Of a DNA stretch of 64,000 nt, positions 1-9,642 are shown piece by piece. The first letter of the stretch is position 1, and every line of letters begins with the position of its first letter. This stretch comes from Cucumis sativus (Eukaryota; Streptophyta; Magnoliopsida; Cucurbitales; Cucurbitaceae). The notes under the pieces are model-generated. The model did no database searches and was not told where the DNA came from. It worked only from the letters and a program-made list of their open reading frames with translations. The position numbers and the translations under genes were made by a program. Location of the stretch: contig NC_026656.2 of assembly GCF_000004075.3 (NCBI RefSeq), forward strand, positions 20,594,607 to 20,658,606. Reading direction: 5' to 3'.

Positions 1-227
1 CATGTTCCTCATCTTCCTTTACCACCGAAAGAGCATTGGAGAATATTCTTTCCCTTTTAAACTTGAACTGCCACTCCTCACGAAACAGAATATTATGGTA
101 CAATATTCTTACATTCCAACACTCTTTTTCTTGTACAGAATAATCCTCAGTGTGTGTATATATAAAGAAGTCTCTCTTTGATGGGTCTGTAAAAATTCTT
201 CTTCTTCTTATTCTTCTAGCAGTTCTA
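1..227 (+). promoter_or_regulatory. Promoter and short leader of the nucleoredoxin gene
   Basis: A clear TATA box (TATATATAAA) lies at 157-166, 62 bases before the start codon at 228, so the leader is probably 30-40 bases. A palindromic GAATATTC at 41-48 matches half of a heat-shock element, but a third unit is not obvious, so I do not call it functional. The promoter may extend beyond the left edge. Confidence 0.5.
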
Positions 228-1940
228 ATGGCAGGGCCTGATTACAAAGCCAATCAAGACAAGGATGATTTTCTGCAGCTTTTGGCAGTTCTAGGAGTTG
301 ATTTCCTTCTCTCTGGTGAAGAAAAGGTTTCATTTTTTTTTCTCCCTTTCTTTATTTCAACATCTAAAAAAAGTGTTTAAAAAAAAATGACAATCTAAGA
401 GTTAAAAGCAAACGCAAAACTATGCTTTGATACCATGTTAAACTACCATTTGAGCTCGTAAGTTTAAGTTTGATCGATACACAGTTGCATTACCTCCGAT
501 TGATGTTTCGGTTTCTGATGTTCATACTGCTATGTTTATCGCAAATCGATACCGAAAAATGATCCACTAATTTTCCTATATGATAGGTATCCCCAATATT
601 ATGTGCAGGGAAGATGATTTGCCTATTCTTTTCTGCAAACTGGAGTAGACCTTGTAGGACTTTCACTCCACAGTTGGTTCAACTCTACAACTCTTTGCAA
701 AAGAGAGGTGAAAAGCTAGAGATTATCTTCATCTCTTTGGACCATGACAAAAATGAATTTGAACAATACTTCAAGACTATGCCATGGCTCGCTGTGCCGT
801 TGAACGACAAGTTGCAGAAACAATTGTGCGGCAAGTACCATGTCGATTGCATTCCATCGTTTGTTCCGCTTTGCGGAGATCACATTTTGAAAGAAGATGA
901 CTTGATTGGCTTCCTTGAAGATTATGGGGCTGAAGTATTTCCTTTTACAAGGAAAAGGATGCAAGAACTTAAGGCTATGGATTGTGCCAAACGTGTAGAA
1001 GGAAGACTTGAAGAACTCTTTGGGAACAGAGGATATAACTATGTTATTTCTAGTCATGGCGGCAAGGTATAGTTTAAATTTCATTTGCGTCCTTATACCT
1101 TCGTATAATATTTAAACATTAAAAAGGTCTCTTATAGGCTATTTAATTAGGACTTTGGTTAGTGGTTATTATTGAAGCAAACTAGTTCAATCCGAGTCAT
1201 AGAGTTTGTGTTTGGGAGTAGACTACTTTACTCCAAGTTATAACATAATGATTTTCGGGTATGTTTTTCTTTTTCCAATTAAACCTGATTTTGTTTCTTG
1301 TTTAAAGGCAAATTTACAATGTTCTAAGTTGATGTGATTGCAGACACAAATATCTCAGCTAGTTGGAAAGACAATAGGCCTTTATTTTGGAGCATATTGG
1401 AGCCCTCCAAGTCGTTCCTTCACAGCAAAACTATCTAAAGTATACAAAGAAATCATGGACAAAACAGAGAATCATCACTCCTCCTTAGAAGTAATCTTCG
1501 TCTCCACGGACCGAAACCTCGACGAATTCAAACTCAACATAATGGACATGCCATGGCTGGCTATCCCTTACGAGGACGAGACCCGGGGAGACCTCTACAG
1601 GATATTCGACGTGAAGGCTATCCCAACACTAGTCCTGATCGGGGCAGATGGAAAGACGTCGAGTGAAAACGGAAGAGGGTTGGTATGCTTGTATGGAGCA
1701 GAGGCATTCCCATTTACAGCAGAAAGAATATATGAGTTGGAAAGAGCAGTGAAAAAGGAAGGAGAAGATTTGCCTTCAAAAGTGGAGGATATAAAACATG
1801 AACATGTTCTTAAATTGGAGTTTGCAAAAGCTTATGTTTGTGATTTTTGCAAATTACAAGGAAGGTTTTGGGCATTTTCTTGTCATATTTGTGATTATGA
1901 TCTTCATCCAACTTGTGTTCAGCTCACAAATAATGTATAA
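228..1940 (+). CDS. Two-domain nucleoredoxin-like protein with degenerate active sites
   Basis: Three exons, 228-326, 587-1066 and 1344-1940, all joined in phase 0, give 391 residues. Exon 2 must start at 587: the later AG at 608 would put a stop in frame, whereas 587 restores the expected linker before the first thioredoxin fold. Residues about 40-180 and 200-335 are thioredoxin/tryparedoxin-like domains with the usual PWLAVP and PWLAIP motifs and cis-proline loops (CIPSF, AIPTL). A C-terminal DC1-like zinc finger uses Cys359, Cys362, Cys373, Cys376, His381 and Cys384. Plant nucleoredoxins reduce oxidised proteins in nucleus and cytosol through WCxPC sites. Here the sites read WSRPC (52-56) and WSPPS (212-216), so the nucleophilic cysteine is missing from both. 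The reading frame is intact, so this may be a non-classical or redox-dead paralogue. Arabidopsis NRX1 has three thioredoxin domains, this one two. Confidence 0.9.
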
Positions 1941-3244
1941 AAGTAGAGATAAAGTTAGGAAGAGAAAAGAAATCTAAGGCAAACTTTGAATTTTGCTTTT
2001 CATTACTGGACTACGTGTCAAATCCTAGTAATGTAGTATTCGATAAAAGTCATTTTTTGTTTTGGACTTTCATGGAAGCAATAATTTAGTCTCAAAATTT
2101 TAAGTAGTATCAATTTTATCTCTATACTTCTAAATTGGTAAGAACTCGAACCCAATATTTTACAACTTGTATAAGGTAGTCCTTATTCCATATAATATTA
2201 CTGAGATTTCGATGAAAAAAATTGATCAAGAATCCAATTTTTAAAAAAATTTGGATAGAAAATTTTAAATAATTTTTATTAGTTAAAATTTAGAGATTGA
2301 ATTGTTGCAAATTTAAAATTATCCTTACAAATTAAAAGCAAACAATTTACTTTTTTTTTTTAACCAAAGTTGTTTTTAATCAAATATTGTAATTCATACC
2401 TTTCTCTGTAAAAAAGTTATATCACATTTTTTTTAATCTATATTTTCGTGTTTGATAAAATCGTAATACTAAAAAGTAGGATTGAATTATGATTAGGAAC
2501 ATAATTTTTTAAAGATATTAAATAAGTTAAAATGTAGGTCATAATGCGTAATAGTTTTAATTTTAGTTTCTATTTCTGATTGTTTTCCTCTTAAATTTTA
2601 TAATATGGTTATCAATTTCTTTGTAAATAATAAATATTTATTTTATTTTAATTTAAAAAAAGATCCTATTTAAAAACAGCTCTTATATGTTTATATAATA
2701 AATAAATTTTAATTTTTAAAAAAGATTAACTAATATAACAAATATTTGGAATCTAAGTATCACAAAAGTAGTAGTGAAAAAGGTAATGAAAAGTTTACTT
2801 TTCAAAACTGGTGAAGCAAATGGAGGTATTATATTATTTATTTGTGTGGGGGTGTGTTTGTTTTTAAAAAAGAGTAAAATAAACACTTTAATTCACATAA
2901 CTCTAACTGAAAAAACTGTATCTTAAAAGATGGAGCTAAGGGAAGATAAATAGCATTTTACTTTGGCCATTAAAAAAGGAAAAGAGAAAAAAGTTCCCAC
3001 CTGGATGAACGTCCCTCGAGTTGGCTTAAAAGTTGTCAATGAAATTCCCTATGAAACAGAACCACCAACGAAAACAGAACCCGTAAATCATGCCTCTCTC
3101 TCGATTTCCAGATGCCTTTCTTCTCTTTATTTTTGGAACCTCAGCCCGTCCTTTCTTCCCTCAACGATTCGAGTTTTTTTTCCTCCTTAATCAACAATCC
3201 TTCAAACCCTCTCACACCCATCATCGCAGCAAAGAAGAAGCAAC

Positions 3245-3246
<2 letters not shown>
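1941..3246. other. Spacer between the nucleoredoxin and kinase genes
   Basis: This holds the 3' UTR of the nucleoredoxin gene and about 1 kb of AT-rich DNA, then the start of the kinase leader. A short open stretch from 2963 into the leader shows no family resemblance. I see no gene here. Confidence 0.6.

Positions 3247-3300
<54 letters not shown>
3247..3300 (+). repeat. (AG)27 microsatellite in the kinase leader
   Basis: A pure AG dinucleotide run of 54 bases lies about 170 bases upstream of the kinase start codon. GA runs at this position in plant leaders are known binding targets of BBR/BPC GAGA-binding factors, and they are also length-polymorphic. Confidence 0.95.
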
Positions 3301-3305
<5 letters not shown>

Positions 3306-3382
3306 TTGGGTTGCTTCTTGCTTTTGTGGGGGGAAAAACGTATACATACATACAAACAAACAAGGGATTAAGATCAAAAGGG

Positions 3383-3415
3383 CTTCTTCTTCTTCTTCTT
3401 CTTCTTCTTCTTCTT
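3383..3415 (+). repeat. (CTT)11 microsatellite in the kinase leader
   Basis: A pure CTT run of 33 bases, followed by further T/C-rich sequence, lies about 50 bases upstream of the start codon at 3467. CTT/GAA tracts just downstream of plant transcription starts are common and often act as promoter-proximal elements. Confidence 0.93.
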
Positions 3416-3466
3416 TTTCTTCTTTTGGTACCGCTTTTCCCTTTTCTCTTGTTCTTTTGAAGGGAA

Positions 3467-6400
3467 ATGTGGAATCAGAAGCAATCCATTGGTAAGGAAA
3501 GGAAAGAGCTATCCACTGCCAATCAATTGGTGGGTATTGCCATTGATAAGGATAAAGGAAGTCAACTTGCTCTTAAATGGGCCACTGAGAATCTCCTTGT
3601 AAAAGGCCAAACTGCCATTCTCATCCATGTTAAACTCAAATCTTCCACTTATCCTGGCTCTTCCATGGCTTCCCCTAGTAAGTACTGTATAACGTTGGAC
3701 AAAACTACTTGTTGTTTAGCATACCCGTTTATTTATCTCAACTTGCATTTTCATTTCTAGATAAATCTCTAACAAATCCTATAAAAGAGGGAGGTTGTGA
3801 TCGTGTATTTTTGGAAGTTGGAACATATATGGGTAGAAGAGGGGAAATGTATGATGATTTGAGGGGATGAAGAAAATGGAGTCATGTTAGAATATTTGTG
3901 GGTGGATGTGGAAAAAGGTATTGGGTTGAACTTTAGGTTGTAAGAATCATTATTTGATTGAGTTGAATTGGGGAAATTAGTACTTTTTTGTTTTTTGATT
4001 TTTATGCCATGTTCTTCAAATTTAGAATCTTAGTTATCTTCTATTAAATGTGTTTTTTGGGTGCAGAGGTGATGTCGGCGTCTGACGCCGGCAATGTCAA
4101 TGGCAATGTTTTGGTAAGCAAGGACATCGATCCGATCACAAGGGATTTGTTCCTTCCTTTTCGCTGCTTCTGTACGCGTAAAGATGTAGGTTCTCCGCTT
4201 CATAACTTGAAAGTACAATGAGTTTTGACATAGATATTAGAAAACCATGCAAATTAAAAGAAGAAAAATAAAAAAAAACAAGCTGTGTTTTGGAGCATTC
4301 TTATCATAAATTTATTGTTTCTTGCATTAGATATTTTGCAAAGACATCGTTGTTGAAGATTTAGATGTTGCAAAAGCGTTGATCGAATATGTCACTCAGG
4401 CTGGAATTGAGAATTTGGTCGTCGGTTCCACATCTAAAAATAGCTTCTTGAGGTTTGTAGTTAGTTTTGTAAATTCTTCACCCTCAAAAATATCTAAAGC
4501 TGGTTTGGTAACGTTCTCACTTCTAATCCTTTATTTTCAAACTTTTATATGCAATTTTGGAAGCATTTCTTCAAGGTGACAACCTAGAATATAGACTAAA
4601 TATTTATGTTTCTCAAAAGCTGGAAATAAGAAGAAAAAGCTACCAAACCACCCCTCAAACACTTTGTTTTATTTGTTTGATTTCAAATGGAATTCTATTT
4701 GCCTTCTCGAGTGGTTTTCTTATTCAATTTTGCCTCAGAAGATTGAAGACAACAGATATTCCAGGCAGTGTTGTCAAAGGAGCACCAGATTTCTGCAATG
4801 TTTATGTCATATCAAGATCGAAAATCCAAACTATCCGATCAGCCTCACGTCCTGCTCCGGTTTCATCTCCTCTTCGAAGTTTATTGCTGAGCCAAACTGT
4901 TGTCAAATCACATTCAGCTGAGTCACTAGTTCCTCAGATTCAAACTACGAGTTCAGTTTTTTCCTGTCATGTTGTACAGCATTTCTTCTTTTCTTTTCAA
5001 TCTTTCCGCTCCCCATTTTAGTACATTTCATCTCTACCATAATTTGCCTTAAATAACCAGTCTATTCTTAACTAGGACCTGAAAAGCCTCCCCTTGAAGC
5101 AGCACGTAGATCTCAGGACAACATCGAGTTCAGGTCAGCAACATGTTATAATAATTGTTTTATTATGACATCTTAATGAGTTCAATATAGTTTTCTTAGT
5201 GAGAGTATAACATTGACAGTGATCAAAGAAATGTAAAGGAGAAACTTGGCTATGAATAACGTTATTGAACTCACACCAACTTCTTTTCAATTAGTAAACT
5301 GTTAAGGGCTATTAAGCAAATTGTCTTTTGGAGCAGGTCGCCGTTCACTAGGAAAGGCTACAATGGAAAAATGCCAGGGGAAGTCTCTCTGCCAGATACT
5401 GATATTTCTTTCGTTAGCTCGGGAAGGCCGAGTGTTGACCGATTATTCCCTACATTGTTTGACAATGTGGATACTGGAAGGGTTCCCCCACGACTGTCCA
5501 GTGGCAATGATGCTGAACTATATAATAGCTTTGAGTCACAACAATTTGGACGCAAATCAGTGGATGGACGCAAATCAGTGGATGGACGAAAATCAGTGGA
5601 TGGACGCAAATCAGTGGATGTCAACTATCCACCTGAATTTTTATCGGTTTTCTCAGAAAGTGACAGATTGTCAACTTCCTCACAGAGTATGGTAAGTGTT
5701 AGATTATATTTTTTAGTGTAAATAGGTTCTTAATTTGAGTATATAGGGTTAAACATTTAATCTATCAATGGAATGGATTTTGACGGTTTAATTTGATTCT
5801 CATCCACTTAACGAGCTGGGAAACAAAATGAAATTGTTGTAGAAAACTATAGAAGCTATGTGGCTGAGTTTTTTTATATGTTGATGACTACAGGAAGAAG
5901 TAGAGGCTGAAATGAGGAGGCTGAAGTTGGAACTAAAGCAAACCATGGAAATGTATAGCACAGCCTGCAAGGAAGCACTAACAGCCAAACAAAAGGTGAA
6001 AGAAATTGTATTTTTGTATGGAAATAGTTAAGAAGTTTAAAACAAACTCTTCACATATGCTGCAGGCAGTAGAGCTTCAGCGATGGAAATCTGAGGAGGA
6101 ACGAAGAATAGAGGAGGCAAGATTCGCAGAGGAAGCTGCTTTAGCGATGGTTGAGCAGGAAAAGGCAAAATCTAGAGCTGCTATTGAGGCTGCTGAGGCA
6201 GCTAAAAGGATCGCTGAGTTGGAATCACAGAAGAGAATTAATGCAGAAAAAAAAGCATTCAAGGAAGCAGAAGAGAAGAAGAAGGCATTAGATGCTTTGG
6301 CTAACAATGATGTCAGGTATCGAAAGTACTCGATCGAAGAGATTGAAACTGCTACCGAGTTCTTTTCAGAATCTTTAAAGATCGGAGAGGGAGGCTATGG

Positions 6401-7988
6401 GCCTGTTTATAAAGGTTATTTGGACCACACACCAGTTGCAATTAAGGTCTTACGTCCGGATGCGGCTCAAGGGAGGTCACAGTTCCAGCAAGAGGTGAGG
6501 AACCGAACAGTATCCTACACAGATTCTTCATATGATTTTCGTTGTAACATAATCTATTAAACTTGCTTCTGGCATTACATTTAGGTCGAAGTACTAAGCT
6601 GCATACGACATCCTAACATGGTTCTTCTCCTTGGAGCCTGCCCCGAATATGGCTGCTTGGTCTATGAGTTCATGGCACATGGGAGCTTGGATGATTGCCT
6701 CTTTCGCCGGGGACAAAATTCGAAACCTCTTTCTTGGCAGCGTAGATTTAAAATTGCAGCTGAAATTGGCACTGCGTTGTTGTTCCTCCATCAGACTAAA
6801 CCTGAGCCTCTTGTGCATCGTGATTTGAAACCGGCCAACATCTTGCTCGATCGTAATTACGTTAGCAAGATTAGCGATGTTGGTTTGGCCAGGCTTGTTC
6901 CCCCATCTGTAGCAAACAGTGTGACACAATATAGAATGACTTCAACTGCTGGCACATTCTGTTACATCGATCCCGAGTATCAACAAACCGGCATGCTGGG
7001 TGTAAAGTCCGACATTTATTCTTTGGGAATAATGTTTTTGCAGATGATTACAGCAAGGGCACCCATGGGATTGACTCACCATGTGGGAAGAGCTATTGAG
7101 AAAGGGAATTTGTCCGAAATTCTTGATCCATCCGTTACCGATTGGCCAGCTGAAGAAACATTGTGCTTTGCTGAGTTGGCTTTAAAATGTGCAGAGTTGA
7201 GAAGGAAAGATCGACCAGATCTTGGTAAGGTTGTTCTCCCAGAACTCATCAGATTTCAATCAGTAGCCGAAACCAGCATATTCGTTCCGCGGATGGACAG
7301 TGTTAACAGTCCTGAGTTCAGCAGCAGTCAGGCTTCTATGAGAAGAGTAAGCTAAAGAAATTCATGATCTATCATCTTAAAAGTTCAAATCGAAAATCTT
7401 ATATTTCATTCCTTATTATGATGCTCTACTTTCCCTTTGCAATTTGGGTTGTTTTCTTTTTCTCTTCATTCATGCTTACCTGCTTTTTATCTCGAGAGAT
7501 GATTCTGGTAGCAAGCGCTTTGAGATTTTTGGAGATATCGTTTTGGATTCAACCCTCCCAAGTTGAAAACTAATAATTTAGAACTCCGGTTGTCTCTTGA
7601 ATTTGTCCTTAATTAAGGTGAGCGAAGCGTATTTAAAGGATTAGTCAGGTGGGTCATGAGTATGATGCGAAGAATGGGGACCCAGGGTATTGGTTATCGA
7701 AAATATTCAACCACACCCTCTAGTGGGGTAATGCCAACTACATACCTCTTAGTTGTTAATGCATACTAATCTTTGGTTTGAGCTCTATATCATTATTTTT
7801 ACATACCTCTTGGATTGTAACACATGGTGCATGTTTTCACATTTTTACATCCTAAACTCCATATCACAACTACTTTACAAGAACTTCATTGCTCCTAACT
7901 TCTTGTTGATCATATGGTACAGGACAGCGATTGTTTTTCCTCGCAATCTAACGATAGCTTTGAAGTCCTATCGCGCTCGGAGTCGTAG
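3467..7988 (+). CDS. UspA-domain receptor-like cytoplasmic kinase (RLCK IX type, no U-box)
   Basis: Ten exons: 3467-3677, 4067-4185, 4331-4452, 4739-4950, 5076-5133, 5337-5691, 5894-5995, 6066-6494, 6585-7346 and 7923-7988, giving 811 residues. Residues about 18-165 form an adenine-nucleotide alpha-hydrolase (UspA) domain ending in IPGSVVKGAPDFC. A serine-rich linker (about 170-358) carries four GRKSVD repeats. Residues about 360-470 are a charged coiled coil. The kinase domain (about 494-770) has GEGGYG (500-505), Lys520, HRDLKPAN (from 614) and DVG (634-636) in place of DFG, as is usual for this family. Related proteins such as PUB51/52 add a C-terminal U-box, which is absent here. Reading through the GTAAGC at 7347 would instead end the protein at 7355 (792 residues). 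The donor at 4951 is the least certain junction; it was chosen because it keeps phase with exon 5. Confidence 0.88.
5548..5619 (+). repeat. Four 18-bp in-frame repeats encoding GRKSVD
   Basis: Four consecutive 18-base units encode GRKSVD four times (residues about 312-335 of the kinase). They differ at only one base, C to A in the third unit, which suggests recent expansion. Each unit offers an R-K-S site, a plausible basophilic phosphorylation motif, in the linker between the UspA domain and the coiled coil. Confidence 0.97.
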
Positions 7989-9642
7989 TAAAATCTCTTC
8001 TTTTCCAAAAAGCATGCAGATTTATGAGTATCTGTTTTGAGGGACAGGAAAGTGATAAGTTTTGTAGATAATTTAGTGTCCATAAGTAGCATCTTTTAAT
8101 GCTCAAAGCTGTAAGAAATTTATCTTCCATGCCTAATATGAAATTTAGATCAGCCTATTCTTCATTTTACTTCTTTGTTCTTCCACTTCCATTTCCCTTC
8201 ACATGTTAATGATGTTATGTATTTTGATACTTTTACATTTGTATATAATAGGGTATTAGACCATTTAGAATATATTACGTCAAATGCAGCTACAATATAT
8301 TAATTACTTTCAAGATCTTGTGAAAACCCACATTTAAAATATGAATATCAAAGATGCTGCTTTGGATTCTCACTCCTACGAATTCCAATCTTATGACAAC
8401 CTGTTAATTTGATAAGTCAAATTTATTATTTATGATCATAAATGATTTATGACAACCTGTTAATTTGATAAATCAAATTCATTATTTATGACATCATAAA
8501 CTTGTTAATTTGATACATCAAATTCATTATTTAAGATCTTGTTTGATAATCATTTTGATTTTGAAAATTAAATTTATATTATAGTATTTTGTAACGTTGC
8601 TGAATGATTTGAAAATAAAAAAATATATAGTTTTTTAAGACTTGTTGGCTAAGGATGGTAAAAGAAAAGTAGGTAGCACTATTTTTTTTAATCAAAAGAT
8701 AATTAATTATTGGCAATTATCTCTCATTTTTAGATAATTTATTACTATCAAGAACATGTGATTATACTATAGAAGAAGGTTCATTGAAAACGATATACAT
8801 TACAAGAGATTTGAAGCTTTGCCTTTTGATAGATTTTATATTGATGACGTTGATATAATATAAATCATAAATTGTTTAAAAAACATTAAATATATATATA
8901 TATATATATATAAACAATAAAAATATCCACAGTACCAAATCGCCATTTCTACAAATTAGAAGTAATCATTTTCGTCACATTTTAAACTTTGGTTTAAAAA
9001 GAATAATAAAAGAAGTCAATATGATAATAAAAAGGAAAAAGAAAAAAGAAAAAAAAAAAAAAAGAGAGGAGTAAATAGTGATTCTTGAGAGGTTGAAAGT
9101 TGAATTTGAAACTTCCCTGAAATTTGAAGTTAGAGTAGAAAGAAAGTAACAAGTGAGAGCAATCCCACGAGTTCCTCGTAAATGTTGAATGAATATGCTG
9201 CGACATTTAGCGACAAATTGGGTCTGAATCCAAATCTCATGGCTATGGCTTTGGCTTTGGCTTTTTTCCTTTCCCATTTTTTCAATTCTACGCTTCCTTT
9301 TCTCATCCAGCTGTTTCTTCCTATTGGGTTTATCCCCATTTTTCTATACTCTTCAAATCTCACTCTCTTTCTCCTCTTACTTTATTGCTTTCACTTCCAA
9401 CTTCCCTCATGTTTCATCCCTCTCAATTCATGGACTGCAGTTTCACAGGTACCCGATTTCTCTCGTCATCGCCGTTTCTGATTGGATCTTTCATTTCTCT
9501 TTTGAGAAAAACTTGCAGGGTGTTGATTTTGTTGATGGGTTTGCGTCTGTTTTCATTTAGGTGATTGTTTCTTTTGACCCATTTGTCGGTGGTTGATTTG
9601 GGGAAGTTTTTGCCGGTTTGTTTTTTGTTCTAGCCATCGACA
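7989..9642. other. Spacer and probable leader before the transporter gene
   Basis: After the kinase stop come its 3' UTR and AT-rich DNA with a three-unit tandem repeat (8391-8536) and a TA run at 8891-8912. From about 9180 the sequence becomes T/C-rich and leader-like. It may contain a leader intron starting near the GGTACC at about 9449, but I cannot fix its ends. Confidence 0.45.
8391..8536 (+). repeat. Three imperfect tandem units of about 50-56 bp
   Basis: Units beginning near 8391, 8447 and 8500 share the core TGTTAATTTGATA, then a TCAAAT block and ATTATTTA. The core is partly palindromic (ATTTGAT facing ATCAAAT). There is no coding content. It looks like a small local tandem array. 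Confidence 0.85.

Noticed and set aside
609-613. Splice acceptor at 607-608 for nucleoredoxin exon 2
   Set aside because: Gives an immediate in-frame stop after exon 1; the acceptor at 585-586 keeps the frame and restores the expected linker.
716-1084. 122-residue minus-strand frame across nucleoredoxin exon 2
   Set aside because: Complementary shadow of a well-supported coding exon; no domain and no splice logic of its own.
1338-1343. Separate thioredoxin gene starting near 1338
   Set aside because: The upstream codons are non-ATG and the CAG at 1341-1343 is a splice acceptor; it is exon 3 of the nucleoredoxin.
6618-7355. Stand-alone kinase starting at 6618
   Set aside because: It lacks the P-loop and the ATP-binding lysine, which lie on the preceding exon (6066-6494) that joins in phase.
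9182-9481. Hydrophobic 99-residue frame just upstream of the transporter
   Set aside because: Lies in a T/C-rich leader-like stretch; the transporter starts naturally at 9643 with an in-phase first exon, and the frame does not join it.
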